Shown here one piece after another: positions 32,640-42,782 of a DNA stretch of 64,000 nucleotides. The notes beneath the pieces were generated by a model, which was given only the letters and a program-made list of their open reading frames with translations, did no database searches and was not told where the DNA came from. A program made the position numbers and the translations under genes. This DNA is from Morella rubra. Lineage: Eukaryota; Streptophyta; Magnoliopsida; Fagales; Myricaceae. The stretch's first letter is position 1. Each line of letters starts with the position of its first letter. The stretch covers positions 27,266,621 through 27,330,620 of the forward strand of contig CM025849.1 of the NCBI GenBank assembly GCA_003952965.2, in the 5' to 3' direction.

Positions 32640-33118
32640 ATTCCCTCCTAAGGAGTCCTAGCAAGAGACGTGAAATGCAGTGGCAGTGTTGGTGCCTGCA
32701 AGAGTGCTTCTTCTACTTCTGAGTGCGAAGTCGTTTCTGGCAGCGATCAAGTTGCAATTTATAATGGAAATCATCAAGGCAGCGTTTCAGAAGAGAAACC
32801 CTCGAGTTTTGCTGCAAAAGAGAAAAAGACTAGGCAGAGGCGGAAAATTGCATTTCACCCTCTTGCAAGGAAGTCAAGGGAGAAAGCAAGGGCGAGGGCA
32901 AGGGAGAGGACAAGAGAGAAGCTGAATCGTTCGAGGCTTACATGATCAGGAGGTGACGGCCAACTGAGACTTGAGCCGATTCGGTTCTTGGAGTCCCTTT
33001 GAAACTGGAGAAGTATCTGGAAGCCAAAGCCAGAACATGAATCCATCCTGGGAGTTACAACCTGAGGTCGAAGAAATAAGCTCTCATGAGCGAAATTATG
33101 ATTTAGGGGCTGCAGATG
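32640..33118 (+). pseudogene. CYC/TB1-class TCP transcription factor fragment (BRC1/TCP12-like)
   Basis: The frame at 32670-32945 reads SASSTSECEVVSGSDQVAIY, KPSSFAAKEKKTRQRRKIAF and LARKSREKARARARERTREK. The last is the arginine-rich R domain that marks the CYC/TB1 branch. After a frame change at about 32945 come GSWSPFETGEVSGSQSQNMN and PSWELQPEVEE, typical of the C-terminal half of TCP12/TCP18 proteins. The DNA-binding TCP domain is not visible upstream, and a stop follows the R domain. Known: these factors repress axillary bud outgrowth. Inferred: a dead fragment. Its 3' end becomes the first unit of the 321-bp tandem repeat. Confidence 0.85.
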
Positions 33119-33815
33119 ACACGTTGTAACTTCGACCTTAGGTTGAGGCCTCCCAGGATGATGAGGCCGCAGAGCATTTGGGTGTACATGCTTTGAAAGG
33201 GTCAGCACTGAGAACGGCCGAGTCGAACGTCGACTCGTTTCAAAGCATGTACACACAAATGCTAGTCCTAGTTCCGATTTGCAGCGAGCTAAAACGAAAT
33301 GAATTGCAAAAGATTGAAGCCTACGTCATTCTATGCTGTAACAGTTCCAGTGGCCACCGTCACGTCTAGCTAGGGTTACACGCTGAAGTCGAAGAAAGAA
33401 GCTCTCATTAGCGAAATCATAATTTAGGGGCTGCAGAAGACACGTTGCAACTTCGACCTCAGGTTGAGGCCTCCCAGGATGATGAGGCCGCATAGCATTT
33501 GGGTGTACATGCTTTGAAAGAGTCAGCGCAGAGAACGGCCGAGTCGAACGTCGACTCGTTTCAAAGCATGTACACACAAATGCTAGTCCTCGTTCCGATT
33601 TGCAGCGAGCTAAAACGAAATGAATTGCAAAATATTGAAGCCTACGTCATTCTATGCTGTAACAGTTCCAGTGGCCACCGTCACGTCTAGCTAGGGTTAC
33701 AACCTGAGGTCGAAGAAAGAAGCTCTCATGAGCGAAATCATGATTTAGGGGCTGCAGAAGACACGTTGTAATTTCGACCTCAGGTTGCAACTCCCAGGAT
33801 GATGAAGACTTGAGA
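33054..33815. repeat. 321-bp tandem repeat (2.4 units) of inverted TCP and GH3 fragments
   Basis: Units start at 33054, 33375 and 33696 (GTTACAACCTGAGGTCGAAG), an exact 321-base period. Each unit contains TCP codons for LQPEVEE on the plus strand, then the same bases inverted about 70 bases later (CTTCGACC.TAGGTTG). Next comes a GH3.1-type stem: AGCATTTGGGTGTACATGCT (33173) against its inverted copy ending ACACACAAATGCT (33263), 26-base arms with one mismatch and a 39-base loop that is itself partly palindromic (CGAGTCGA..TCGACTCG). The stem encodes the QSMYTQML segment of GH3. Unit 3 breaks off after the TCP inverted part. Confidence 0.88.
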
Positions 33816-34499
33816 CAGAGGTTTGACCAGCTGAAAAATCTGTTCAAAAATTTCTTAGGTATTTTGCAGGTAGCTTTAAAGAAGCTTCATGCTGGAGAGA
33901 CAGAGAGGGAATGATTTGGGGCAGATGTTCACTGAAGGGGCACGACGCACAAAGGTTTAAAAAGGAATCGAAAAGCAGTCTGCAGGGTTTGGGTGGACCC
34001 ACGAGAATCAAATGATCAACGGTTGAGATTTTCTTCGTTTTTCTTACTCGTTTCTTTCTTTTTGACAAACAGTAAACGGCTCCTTGAAGCAATAATTGGG
34101 AAGTCTGAGTGGATAACAAAATTCCAAGAAATCGTGCCACTTCACTTTGTTTTTCAGGTGAGATCGATCTCCAAAGATTCGTTTTCTATATATGCAAACT
34201 GAGTCCCACGCTAGCTCGTCACTGTGATGCTTTTAACGTGCTCAATATCCCAAGATGGTCTTGGTCTCTCTACAGAACAGAGCCAAGTGTTCTGTCACCA
34301 AGTGTATGTGCGCGTCTCTGTTTAAGGTTCGAGAGTGGTATATTCACTCGGCCGTATCTTTTCCATAGCTTACCAAAATGCATGCACACAAAAGGGAAAG
34401 AGGAGCTGCCAAAAGATACCAGTCTCACAAGACCACGATGACAACAATGGGGTTTTCCTTCAGTCCTATTAGCTATAACAGAGAGTCTGCATTTCTTGT
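33816..34499. other. No supported gene
   Basis: Short open frames only. TGTTCAAAAATTTCTTAG at 33841 is a stray match to the inverted minisatellite unit found near 11760. Confidence 0.4.
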
Positions 34500-35393
34500 A
34501 CTAGTGTTTTCTCAGAAGCACTAAAGGTTAAGAGCTATTGGGAAGGACAGATTGCAGAGACCATGTGAGCCTGCAATTCGTCGTAGCCAAGTGGGTGGAA
34601 TCTTAATAAATGACCCTCCGAACTGCATCTTCCACTACTGCCAATGAACTGATCTTGCGAGGAGTACCTCATTTGACAGCGTCAACGTAAATGGCAGTTT
34701 GGGTTTGGTGCATTATTCGTGCTATTTGGGCAATAAAATGACAAAATTGGAAAAAGAATCCGTCGCCTCTGCAGCCTGCCAAAGATAACAGGCAGTCCTT
34801 TTCATCCGAACAGTATATGGAAGATAATAATTCTGACCAATTAGCTGGAAGATAATAATTCTGACCAATTAGCTGTCCTTTGGTGAAGTATGCATGGGTA
34901 GTAACTAAACAAAGTTTTTAGAAGTTTTTGGGCATGGGCTTTTACAAAGAAAGTAGCCATTCAAGTGGGATCAGGGCAACACATATAAAGGCTAAAAGCC
35001 CTTGCAATTGAATCGTGCCCTACTTTAACAGCAATTAGAGTTTCTGGAAACTAGCCCTAATGGATGCAAGACGAATCACCCAACTAGGGCTCTTGAGTCT
35101 GAAAGAAGATCGGGCTCTCTTGTTTTTGAGTCCACGATCGTGTATTTCATTTATAGAATATAGGACAGTTACAATATAAATGAATATAGGACAGTTACAA
35201 ATCATGAGAGAGATCCTTGGAGAGATTCTAGCTAACCTCATAATGAGAGATATTAGAATCTGACGTTACAATGAGTTGTCAAGCTAAGCTGTACAATTTG
35301 AATTCAAAATATGGAAAAGATCCGTGATATACTAACAGAGTCTACTACGTTTGGACCCCCATACTTTTTATTGCCCAAATAGCACCAATAATG
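34500..35393. repeat. Dispersed repeat R1, copy 3, with terminal inverted repeats
   Basis: 34500-34710 matches the left gene-like part of copy 2. From 34711 the core starts CATTATTCGTGCTATTTGGG. It ends at 35393 with the inverted form CCCAAATAGCACCAATAATG, so this copy shows about 28-bp terminal inverted repeats (34711-34738 and 35366-35393). A 30-bp internal phrase is duplicated in tandem near 34820-34870. No target duplication is obvious. Confidence 0.72.
35100..35337. mobile_element. 238-bp LTR-like insertion with 5-bp target duplication
   Basis: The insertion has TG..CA ends (TGAAAGAAG..CTAACA) and is flanked by GAGTC on both sides (35095-35099 and 35338-35342). Copies 1 and 2 of R1 show the empty site CTTGAGTCTACTACGTTTGG (about 2460 and 23746). 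The size suits a solo LTR of a small TRIM-type element. No coding. Confidence 0.82.
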
Positions 35394-35715
35394 GGCATTA
35401 TTCGAACAATATTATGCCAAAATTGTTGTAGTGACTGTTCAAATCCATCGAATTAAGTTCATCGGACAATATTATACCAACCATTATTCGGTAATATAAT
35501 CCCATTACTAATTTATTTTTTTCTAAGCAAGAATAAAGTGCTATTGAGGTGTATTTCGGAGCATGGAAATTTTCAGCAAAATAAACACACTTTAAAATTT
35601 TTAACTTTTACACATACACACTTTACCTTTCACAGATTTCAATAAATCTCAATAAAGTAAAGATTCTCAAAATTTCGAGAATATTTTCCAAAATTTTAGC
35701 AAACAAACACCCCAA

Positions 35716-36159
35716 AAGACCCCCCAAAATCTAATAATTATTTAAAGAAGGCAAAGCACAACAAGTGCTTAGTGAACAAGACAAAAGCAAAAGGTGAATG
35801 TCTAAATATTCTTTCCTTAACCTACTTTACATTTTCCTAATTTTTTTAAAATTTTTGTTTGTTTGTTGTCCTTACTTAAATCGGGTCCTTGTTCATTTCC
35901 TGATTGGTTAGTCTGGTCTGAAAAAAATACTTCTTATGGTGAAATATCCTGTCATAATTAGTTTGGAGTAGGAAACCCAAACAATATTAAGAGCAAAAAA
36001 ATGATTTCTTGATTTGTGTTTTGGAAGGGGGAGAGAGCTTGGGGCCATTTGCCCGTTTGCCTTCGATAGGCATCGAACCAAAAATCTAAAATATTTGTAT
36101 TATATTATACTTAAATAGTCACGGAGTAATATGCATACATAGAAATCATTTACGTAGTG

Positions 36160-36195
<36 letters not shown>

Positions 36196-36875
36196 TTAAT
36201 ATTGTTAGCACCCTACCAAAAAGATCTAGAGACTACATTTTTATTGAAATGAATTGAAAAATTCTCAATCTATATATAGACCAAACTGTATTGGTATGAG
36301 AAAAGGCCACCTGATATGAAGGTCCGTACATAATTACCATTGACCCAAAAATAAAAAAACAAAAGAAAAATAGGGGATTTACATTTCTGGTGATAGGCGA
36401 GGATGTGCTCTCGCGACTTTGGATATTGAAGTCGATAGTTATAGAATGAATAGCGACCAGAGAAGAAATACCCCCGAACATGTATAGTGACGTAGTTTAT
36501 TGTCGCGACAATTTTTCTGCTTTTATCGACAATACGGCATCACTACACATATTCGACGGTATTTCTTCTCTCGTCGCTATTCATTCTGGAACTACCAACT
36601 TCATCCAAAGTCGCGAGAGCACATACTCTTGTGTCACCGTAATAAACTATATGTTTTTTTTTTTCCAGACCAGACTAGCCAATCAAGAAATGAATGTATA
36701 ACAAGGACCCGAACAAACAAGGACAACAAACAAAAATTAAAAAAATAAAAAAATAAATAAGGAAAATGTAAAGTAGGTTAGAGAAATAATATTTAGCCAT
36801 GTATTCACCTTTTGCTTTTGTCTTGTTCACTAAATAGTACTTGTTGTGTTTTGTTTCTTTAAATAATTAGTAGAT
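35716..36875. mobile_element. Large nested inverted repeat (foldback-like)
   Basis: The outer left arm 35716-35930 (AACAAGTGCTTAGTGAACAA, then GGTCCTTGTTCATTTC) is the diverged reverse complement of 36660-36875. Inside, 36400-36505 and 36520-36625 form a second, tighter inverted repeat (GTGCTCTCGCGACTTTGGAT against ATCCAAAGTCGCGAGAGCAC). 36161-36193 is a TA microsatellite. No transposase. It could be a foldback element with a second hairpin element nested inside. Confidence 0.72.
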
Positions 36876-38490
36876 TTGTACTCTTCGTCTTTCTTTTGAG
36901 AGTGAAAATATAATTCTAATATTTTTTGAAAAGTAAAACTTGTAATAATATTTATGCTTTAAAAAACACGAGGATGATTAATATACACAACTCGAGGTTC
37001 ATGAGTACTTTGGGGCTATCTCTATATATAATTGACAGAAGCCAAACTTTTGGCTAATGAATTAACCATCGTCATCCAAATGCAAATCTATGCATTAACA
37101 TAAGCTCTAGAAAAACTCAAGATGAATCAAAGTCCCAATTAGATGAAGCAATCAAGATCTAATTCAAGACATGTTGTGCATTTAGTTTGTTGGCAAAACT
37201 ATGACAAGTCAACTTATTGAGTGGCCTAAAACTGAAATCAGAAAATTTTCTGCCATAAGAAGAAAATAAAAATTAATTACTTGGAAACTTGCTAGCGATA
37301 TCGAGAAGATATATATATACCAGATAATCTGGCTATTGATTTAAAGGTATGGAAAGGGACAAGAAGGTGTGAGTAATCCTTAGGATGTAGGATAATAGAT
37401 TAGATTTTGTTGTTTATTTACAAATATGACACTTCCAGACTAGTGGTGGAATGTTGAGGACTGTCGTTTTGTCACATCTCTCTCACCTCATGAATATTGT
37501 ACTCATCATCCATGTGAGTAGGGCCGGTTCTCCTTTCATGCAATTACTTATAATTTCCCTTATCTCGCGCATATTTGGGCTGTTCCTTTACTTGACTTTA
37601 GCAGCCATTTTTGCAACCAAATTGAAAAGCTTTTCTAAATTAAATTACTCAAATTTCTTTTTCTTTTTATTTTTCTTTAGTTTTTGTGTACCTGGGATTA
37701 CAAAAATACACATGGAAACCATACGTAATTCTTTATTTATGCAGGCAATATCGTCTTTTTACCCATCAAATAGGTTCTAAGTTGGGTAACACTTCATCAA
37801 GTTAGAATCTTTTGAAATTTTTTGTTCATACAATTTGAAAAGAGATACACAAAATAGATGGACTCCATTATACGTTTCTTTTACAACTTTATATTTCTCG
37901 TCGTCAAAGAATTTTTTTTTTTTTTTATTACATCCTGTTAGAATCTCTTTCCAAAATGGTTGAGTATTTCAAGATGGCTCCATTATACTCTTTTACAACT
38001 TTATATTATCACGTCGTCAGAAGACTTACATCCTGTATTCAAGATCGAAGTGAAGCACAATCATGTGACTTATCAAAATGCACTAATTATTATTATAGTA
38101 CTTTCCGACCTCCCAAACAAACTTCAGTATTGATCAGTGATTTTCTTTTTTCTTTTTTTATTTCTGGGTAAGTACTGATCGGTGCATGTTATTCCTTTTT
38201 TTTTTTTTTCAAATAATATTTTCGGGGATTCGATTTTTGTCAATGGCTAATTGCTTTCTGCATACAGTACTCGAAGAATTCAATGCAGAGACGTACACGA
38301 AAAAGTAATTAATTATCTGTCGTATCGCCATTATCGGTCTTTGTCAAGTTAATTGAACCAAAATACAAAAACTGACCCTGAAACGTCCTAGTCGAACATG
38401 TTTCCATATCGTTTAAACTTCTCCACAAAACCTACTCACAGGAAAAAAAGATAAAATAAAAAATAAAAGAACGAAGATATACAAAAACTG
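36876..38490. other. No supported gene
   Basis: AT-rich. A local duplication of ACTCCATTATAC..TTTTACAACTTTATAT lies at 37860-38035. The frame at 37451-37780 is hydrophobic but has no recognisable family. Confidence 0.4.
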
Positions 38491-38496
38491 ACCCCC

Positions 38497-38672
38497 TAGA
38501 AATGAAGATTGTTGAGCCTGGGACCTTCGATAAGCTCATGGACTTCGCCATTAGCTTGGGGGCGTCCATAAACCAATACAAGGCTCCGAGATGCGTGAAA
38601 TATGCACCCACTGTTGAGCTGATGAACTTTAACAATCCCAGGACTTCAACAATCCCAGGCCACTATGTGAGG
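38497..38672 (+). pseudogene. GH3.6-type 3' fragment, rearranged
   Basis: Reads [40 protein letters not shown] and LMN, nearly the same as the intact gene's exon 3. It then jumps to STIPGHYV, which in the real gene lies upstream. Thus two pieces of one exon are joined in the wrong order. AT-rich filler (TTAATAATAATAATAATTAA-like) separates it from the next GH3 piece. Confidence 0.82.
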
Positions 38673-38725
38673 TTTGATTAATAATTATGCCGTTTGATTA
38701 ATAATTAATAATAATAATTAATCAG

Positions 38726-38972
38726 TATAAGGTGCCGAGGTGTGTGAATTTTGCTCCCATTATGGAGCTGTTGGATTCCAGGGTAGTCTCGGCGCATTTT
38801 AGCCCGGGTCTGCCACACTGGACCCCGGAAAGGAGGCAGTAAAATATCCCATTGACTTCCAATTTTGTCTCGAGTCAGGGCCGGCCTAAAATGCTCCGAG
38901 ACTACCCTGGATTCTGGAATCCAACAGCTCCATAATGGGAGTAAAATTCACACACCTCGACACCTTATACTT
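38726..38972. repeat. Inverted duplication of a GH3.1-type C-terminal coding segment
   Basis: Arm 1 (38726-38815, plus) encodes [20 protein letters not shown] and VSAHFSP, followed by [10 protein letters not shown] and a stop, the C-terminus typical of the GH3.1-GH3.4 clade. Arm 2 (about 38878-38972) is its reverse complement, with about five mismatches and one 7-base bulge. The loop is about 65 bases. Arms this similar predict a very stable RNA hairpin if transcribed. Confidence 0.9.
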
Positions 38973-39982
38973 CAGTTAATGGCATTCGTATACGTACACC
39001 GGTTAATACTCACACCGGGCGCGTATCCGAGCCACACAGCACAGCTACACAAAATTTGGCGTCCCCACACCTGCAGCGGTAAAACGGTGCGTTCCCGCAC
39101 CCTAATAATCCGCCCCCCAACCTTATTTTATTTCTTTCCCCCCCCCCCCCCCCCCCCCCCCGACCGTGCCAGGGAGTGTAACTTGAAGTATCCGTGTGAC
39201 AATCGTAGTAGCTGGCTGCTGGAACTTGTGCCCAACACGTGTATTTGGGCAATGTATGTCAAAGATAGGAACGCTCTGTGCCATGGGTTCTTCATGGGTT
39301 AGCCATTCAAGATCAGGAAGCCCTTGCATCGTGAGTGTCTACTCCTGTATGCTTAATTTTGCAGCGGCTGATCAGTAGTGATTTTGTAGCTCAATTTTGC
39401 AGAAAAACTTGTATATCAGTATGTCTATTTTTGTATTTATAATTAGATAATATCGTTTTTGTATAGTTTTTTTACATAGTTACTGAATAGAAGATCTACT
39501 ACAATTTTTGTATATAAAATATTGTTGCATTTCCAATGAAATATTGAACTTATATAAACATATAACGTTATTTAATTATTCCCCCGTTAGTTTACAAATA
39601 TATTTAATTTCTCTTTCCCGCGACCGTTATTTTTTTTTCTCCCTCCAAGTATGAGAAAATTTCTTGACACGCGTACCGTTTGTTCGCTTTATGAGAAAAG
39701 GAAGGCAATTAAGCTAATGAATTTCGATGCAAATCTAGATAACTAGAAGATGAATTCCGAAGAGGAAACAGACTAGTTTCCTCTCGGAAACATCTATCCC
39801 TCCCAAAAAACCCAAAAAAAGGTCTATTTTAGTTTTGGTTGTGGTTCTAGTCCAGCTCAGATTGCATGTTTGTTTCCCTCGCTTTCTGAGAAAAATTCAC
39901 TCCAATAATGATGTCCCACATATAGATATTGAAGGCTCAAGAGCACTGAGAGTACACCACGTTGAATACTTGTCTTGTAATC
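38973..39982. other. No supported gene; long C run
   Basis: Contains a 24-base C homopolymer (39138-39161). The frames on both strands around it are artefacts of that run. The rest is unremarkable. Confidence 0.45.
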
Positions 39983-40345
39983 GGGCAAAACCGTACTCGT
40001 GCATGTGGACCCTTCGAAATTATTTCAGCACCTGAAACAGGTGGGCCCCTCGAAATTGTTTCATGCTGAATTGAAATGACGATAAAGGCATTAATCAATA
40101 ATTAGTTCACAAGTCGTTGGAGGGTGTTTTCGTTACTACACGATACTTGTGAACAACCTTAGCATCTATTTTTACGAAAAATACAGCTTCTGACTACCAA
40201 AGCAAGCAATGCAAAAAATAAGGAAAGAAGTGTACTCACGAAAAACAGTTGGAAAGAAATTGTTGAGCATGAAATTTTTTCTCCTATCCATGTGCGGAAG
40301 CATAAGTATGTATGGAAGGAAGCCAATCAGTCTTCCTTTCCTTTG
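39983..40345. repeat. Dispersed repeat R8, copy 2
   Basis: Matches 30240-30485 in order, with about 100 extra bases near 40185-40300. No coding. Confidence 0.65.
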
Positions 40346-40712
40346 ACTTTGACTCAGTGAGAAGTCGATATGTATTGTACCAGAGACAAGACTTCAGAGT
40401 CTTTACTTGTCTTGAACTTTCTACGATAATTCTTTTCAAAGCTCATCATTTAAACCTTTTGTTCTGCCTTTTCTTTTCAAGTTTTATTAGCTTTGTTTTT
40501 TAACTTATTACCATCACGATGTTGGTCCAATATCGACACGTAGAAATTGTAGAGGCAGTAAGATCGGGACAGCTGCATGGGGATTCGAGATGTTGTATTG
40601 TCAATCATTTTTGCAAACAATAAAGTTTAGGCTTAGACAACTGCAGCATAGAGAGAAGTTAATTTGTAGAATTGGATCTGTCCTTTTTCGGCTCTGGTCT
40701 TGAAGTGTGAGG

Positions 40713-41525
40713 CTGTGTGGCAAAACGTGGGTCTGTAGAGAGAGAGAATGAAACTTTATTTGTCTAGAACAGAAAAGAATAAAAAAAATTATTTAAATAT
40801 ATTTCTCATTAGGAGTTGCTCTCAAGAATAATTATGTAGAAATATTTTACCATTGAATGTACTCTCTTTATTGTATTTGGTATAGGAAAACATAGACTAG
40901 TCGATTTTTTTATAAATGCTGGAATCAAAGAAGTCCTTTGAAACAGGGGGTTAAGAATTGATTTTAGTTAATTAAGCTCTGGTTCTAATTTCAGTTTCGT
41001 GCAAACGGATTTAAATTTGATTTTGAATCCTAGAAACTTTGTTTCAATGAGCAAAGTTTTTATTTAGTTTTTCTTTTTCTTTTCTTTACTAATAGAGCTT
41101 AAATTTTTTTGTTAATAATTTTTTTTTGAAAAAAATGAATAAAGAAAAACCACCATCTATTTTCCACCACCACTCCTCTGCGATCCACACTCAAAGACAT
41201 GTTTGAAAAGAGGTTTCAATCGACCGAGTCTTAGTTTATATTAGATTTTTCTATTAGAATGTCGTAATTCTTTATCAAAATAAAAAAGAGAACTTTGGAA
41301 ATGTAATTTAATTTTGGAAATAGGATTATATGCTGATTGTAGATTCAGTTGAGTTTGTTAGCGGGGAAGAGTGGTAGTATCAGGTAGCTCAGTTTATTTG
41401 ATTATTGCTTATATATATATATAAGTCGTTTGTGCCTTTGTGAAGGTTCAAGTAGCAACGGTTAGTCCCGTAGCATAAGTTGTTTTTAGTCAGAAGTTAA
41501 AAAGTCCTACTAAACACGTGATTTG
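40713..41525. repeat. Dispersed repeat R2, copy 2
   Basis: Second copy of the sequence at 9380-10189. Here it is not followed by a GH3 fragment, so R2 is independent of the GH3/minisatellite unit. Confidence 0.7.
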
Positions 41526-41634
41526 TTGGGGGTATTAAGAGACTATTATGTTGACAACACTCTATCTGAACATTAATTTACTTGGGAGAAAATCTAACGG
41601 CTATAATATATATGGAGGTGATCATAATTCCATA

Positions 41635-41675
<41 letters not shown>

Positions 41676-42779
41676 GTGATGTGTTTAAGGACCCACTATT
41701 AATGTGTGATTGGAAGAAGAGTCAGAGGCTTGAGAGCATTTAAGCGGGCCGGACAGCTGACTTTCATCTTGAATTCCCGAGTCCATTAACATAAAAAAAA
41801 AAAAAACATCCGAGGAAGCACATCCACCTTAACGCACAACCATTGGATAAGAGTCGGACGTCAAAGGAACAGACGGGCGGAACACATGGTGGGTTGGCTG
41901 GACCAGCATGCAACAAATCCAACGCCCCCGAGTGGCGTCATGTCAATTAATGAAGCATATGCGCTTGGTTTGGCTCGACTCTGACTGTTTTGGCTTGAGG
42001 CGGCTTCACTAATAGTATTAGTCAGACTTATAAAATTAAGCGAGTAAAAAAGTTCGACTGATACAATAAATAAAAAGATGCTTCTTTTTTAATGTCTTCT
42101 AAAATATCTCTCAATATTTTTTTCACTTAATTTTAATATTTTTTTATTTAAAAATTATATAAAATCATCCCTCTACATTTTTTTATAAATTTCAATAAAA
42201 ATTAAATATCTTTAAAATTTTTTATTAATATTTATATAAAAATCTATATATAAATATTCATAATTATATTAAAAATCTGAAAAATTTTAAAAATTTTTTA
42301 TAAAACCTACAATTCCGCACGATGTACTGTGTGAAAGAAACGATACAAGCTGGTCCAACGCCTTAAAAGATAGATTGGAAACTTCTCTGCAGCTTCCTTC
42401 CTGGCAACAGAAAAGTAAGGAGGAACTTTCACGCGTCTGTTCTTATACAGCAACTAAATAAATGAATCTCCAAAATCTCTGACCGTTGGAATCAAGACAA
42501 GGGTAATATATAATTGGTGAGGGATACGATTTGTTCGGCATCCGTGAAAAGCGTTTAAGGAATTAAAGAAAAAGCAAAAAAAAAAAGACAAAATAATATG
42601 AGAACCAAACATGAAGTGCACGTGTAGGTACGTGTTCACAATCACATGTTGTACTTTCTTAAGACGGGCGGAGGTCGGGAAAAAGCATTCTAGTTGAGGT
42701 GTCACTGATATGCCTTTTTGTCATTTTAGGTAAAAGTTTTAGTTTTAAAAAGCATCACTTAGGATGTATATTAATCACA
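41526..42779. other. No supported gene; AT microsatellite
   Basis: 41637-41672 is an (AT)n microsatellite. 42050-42310 is very AT-rich. No gene. Confidence 0.5.
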
Positions 42780-42782
42780 AAT

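Noticed and set aside
36161..36193. TA-rich and CT-rich runs (also 17651-17672, 41637-41672) as regulatory sites
   Set aside because: Simple microsatellites without nearby gene starts.
39010..39329. Open frames with a long glycine or proline run
   Set aside because: Created by a 24-base C homopolymer; no conserved flank.
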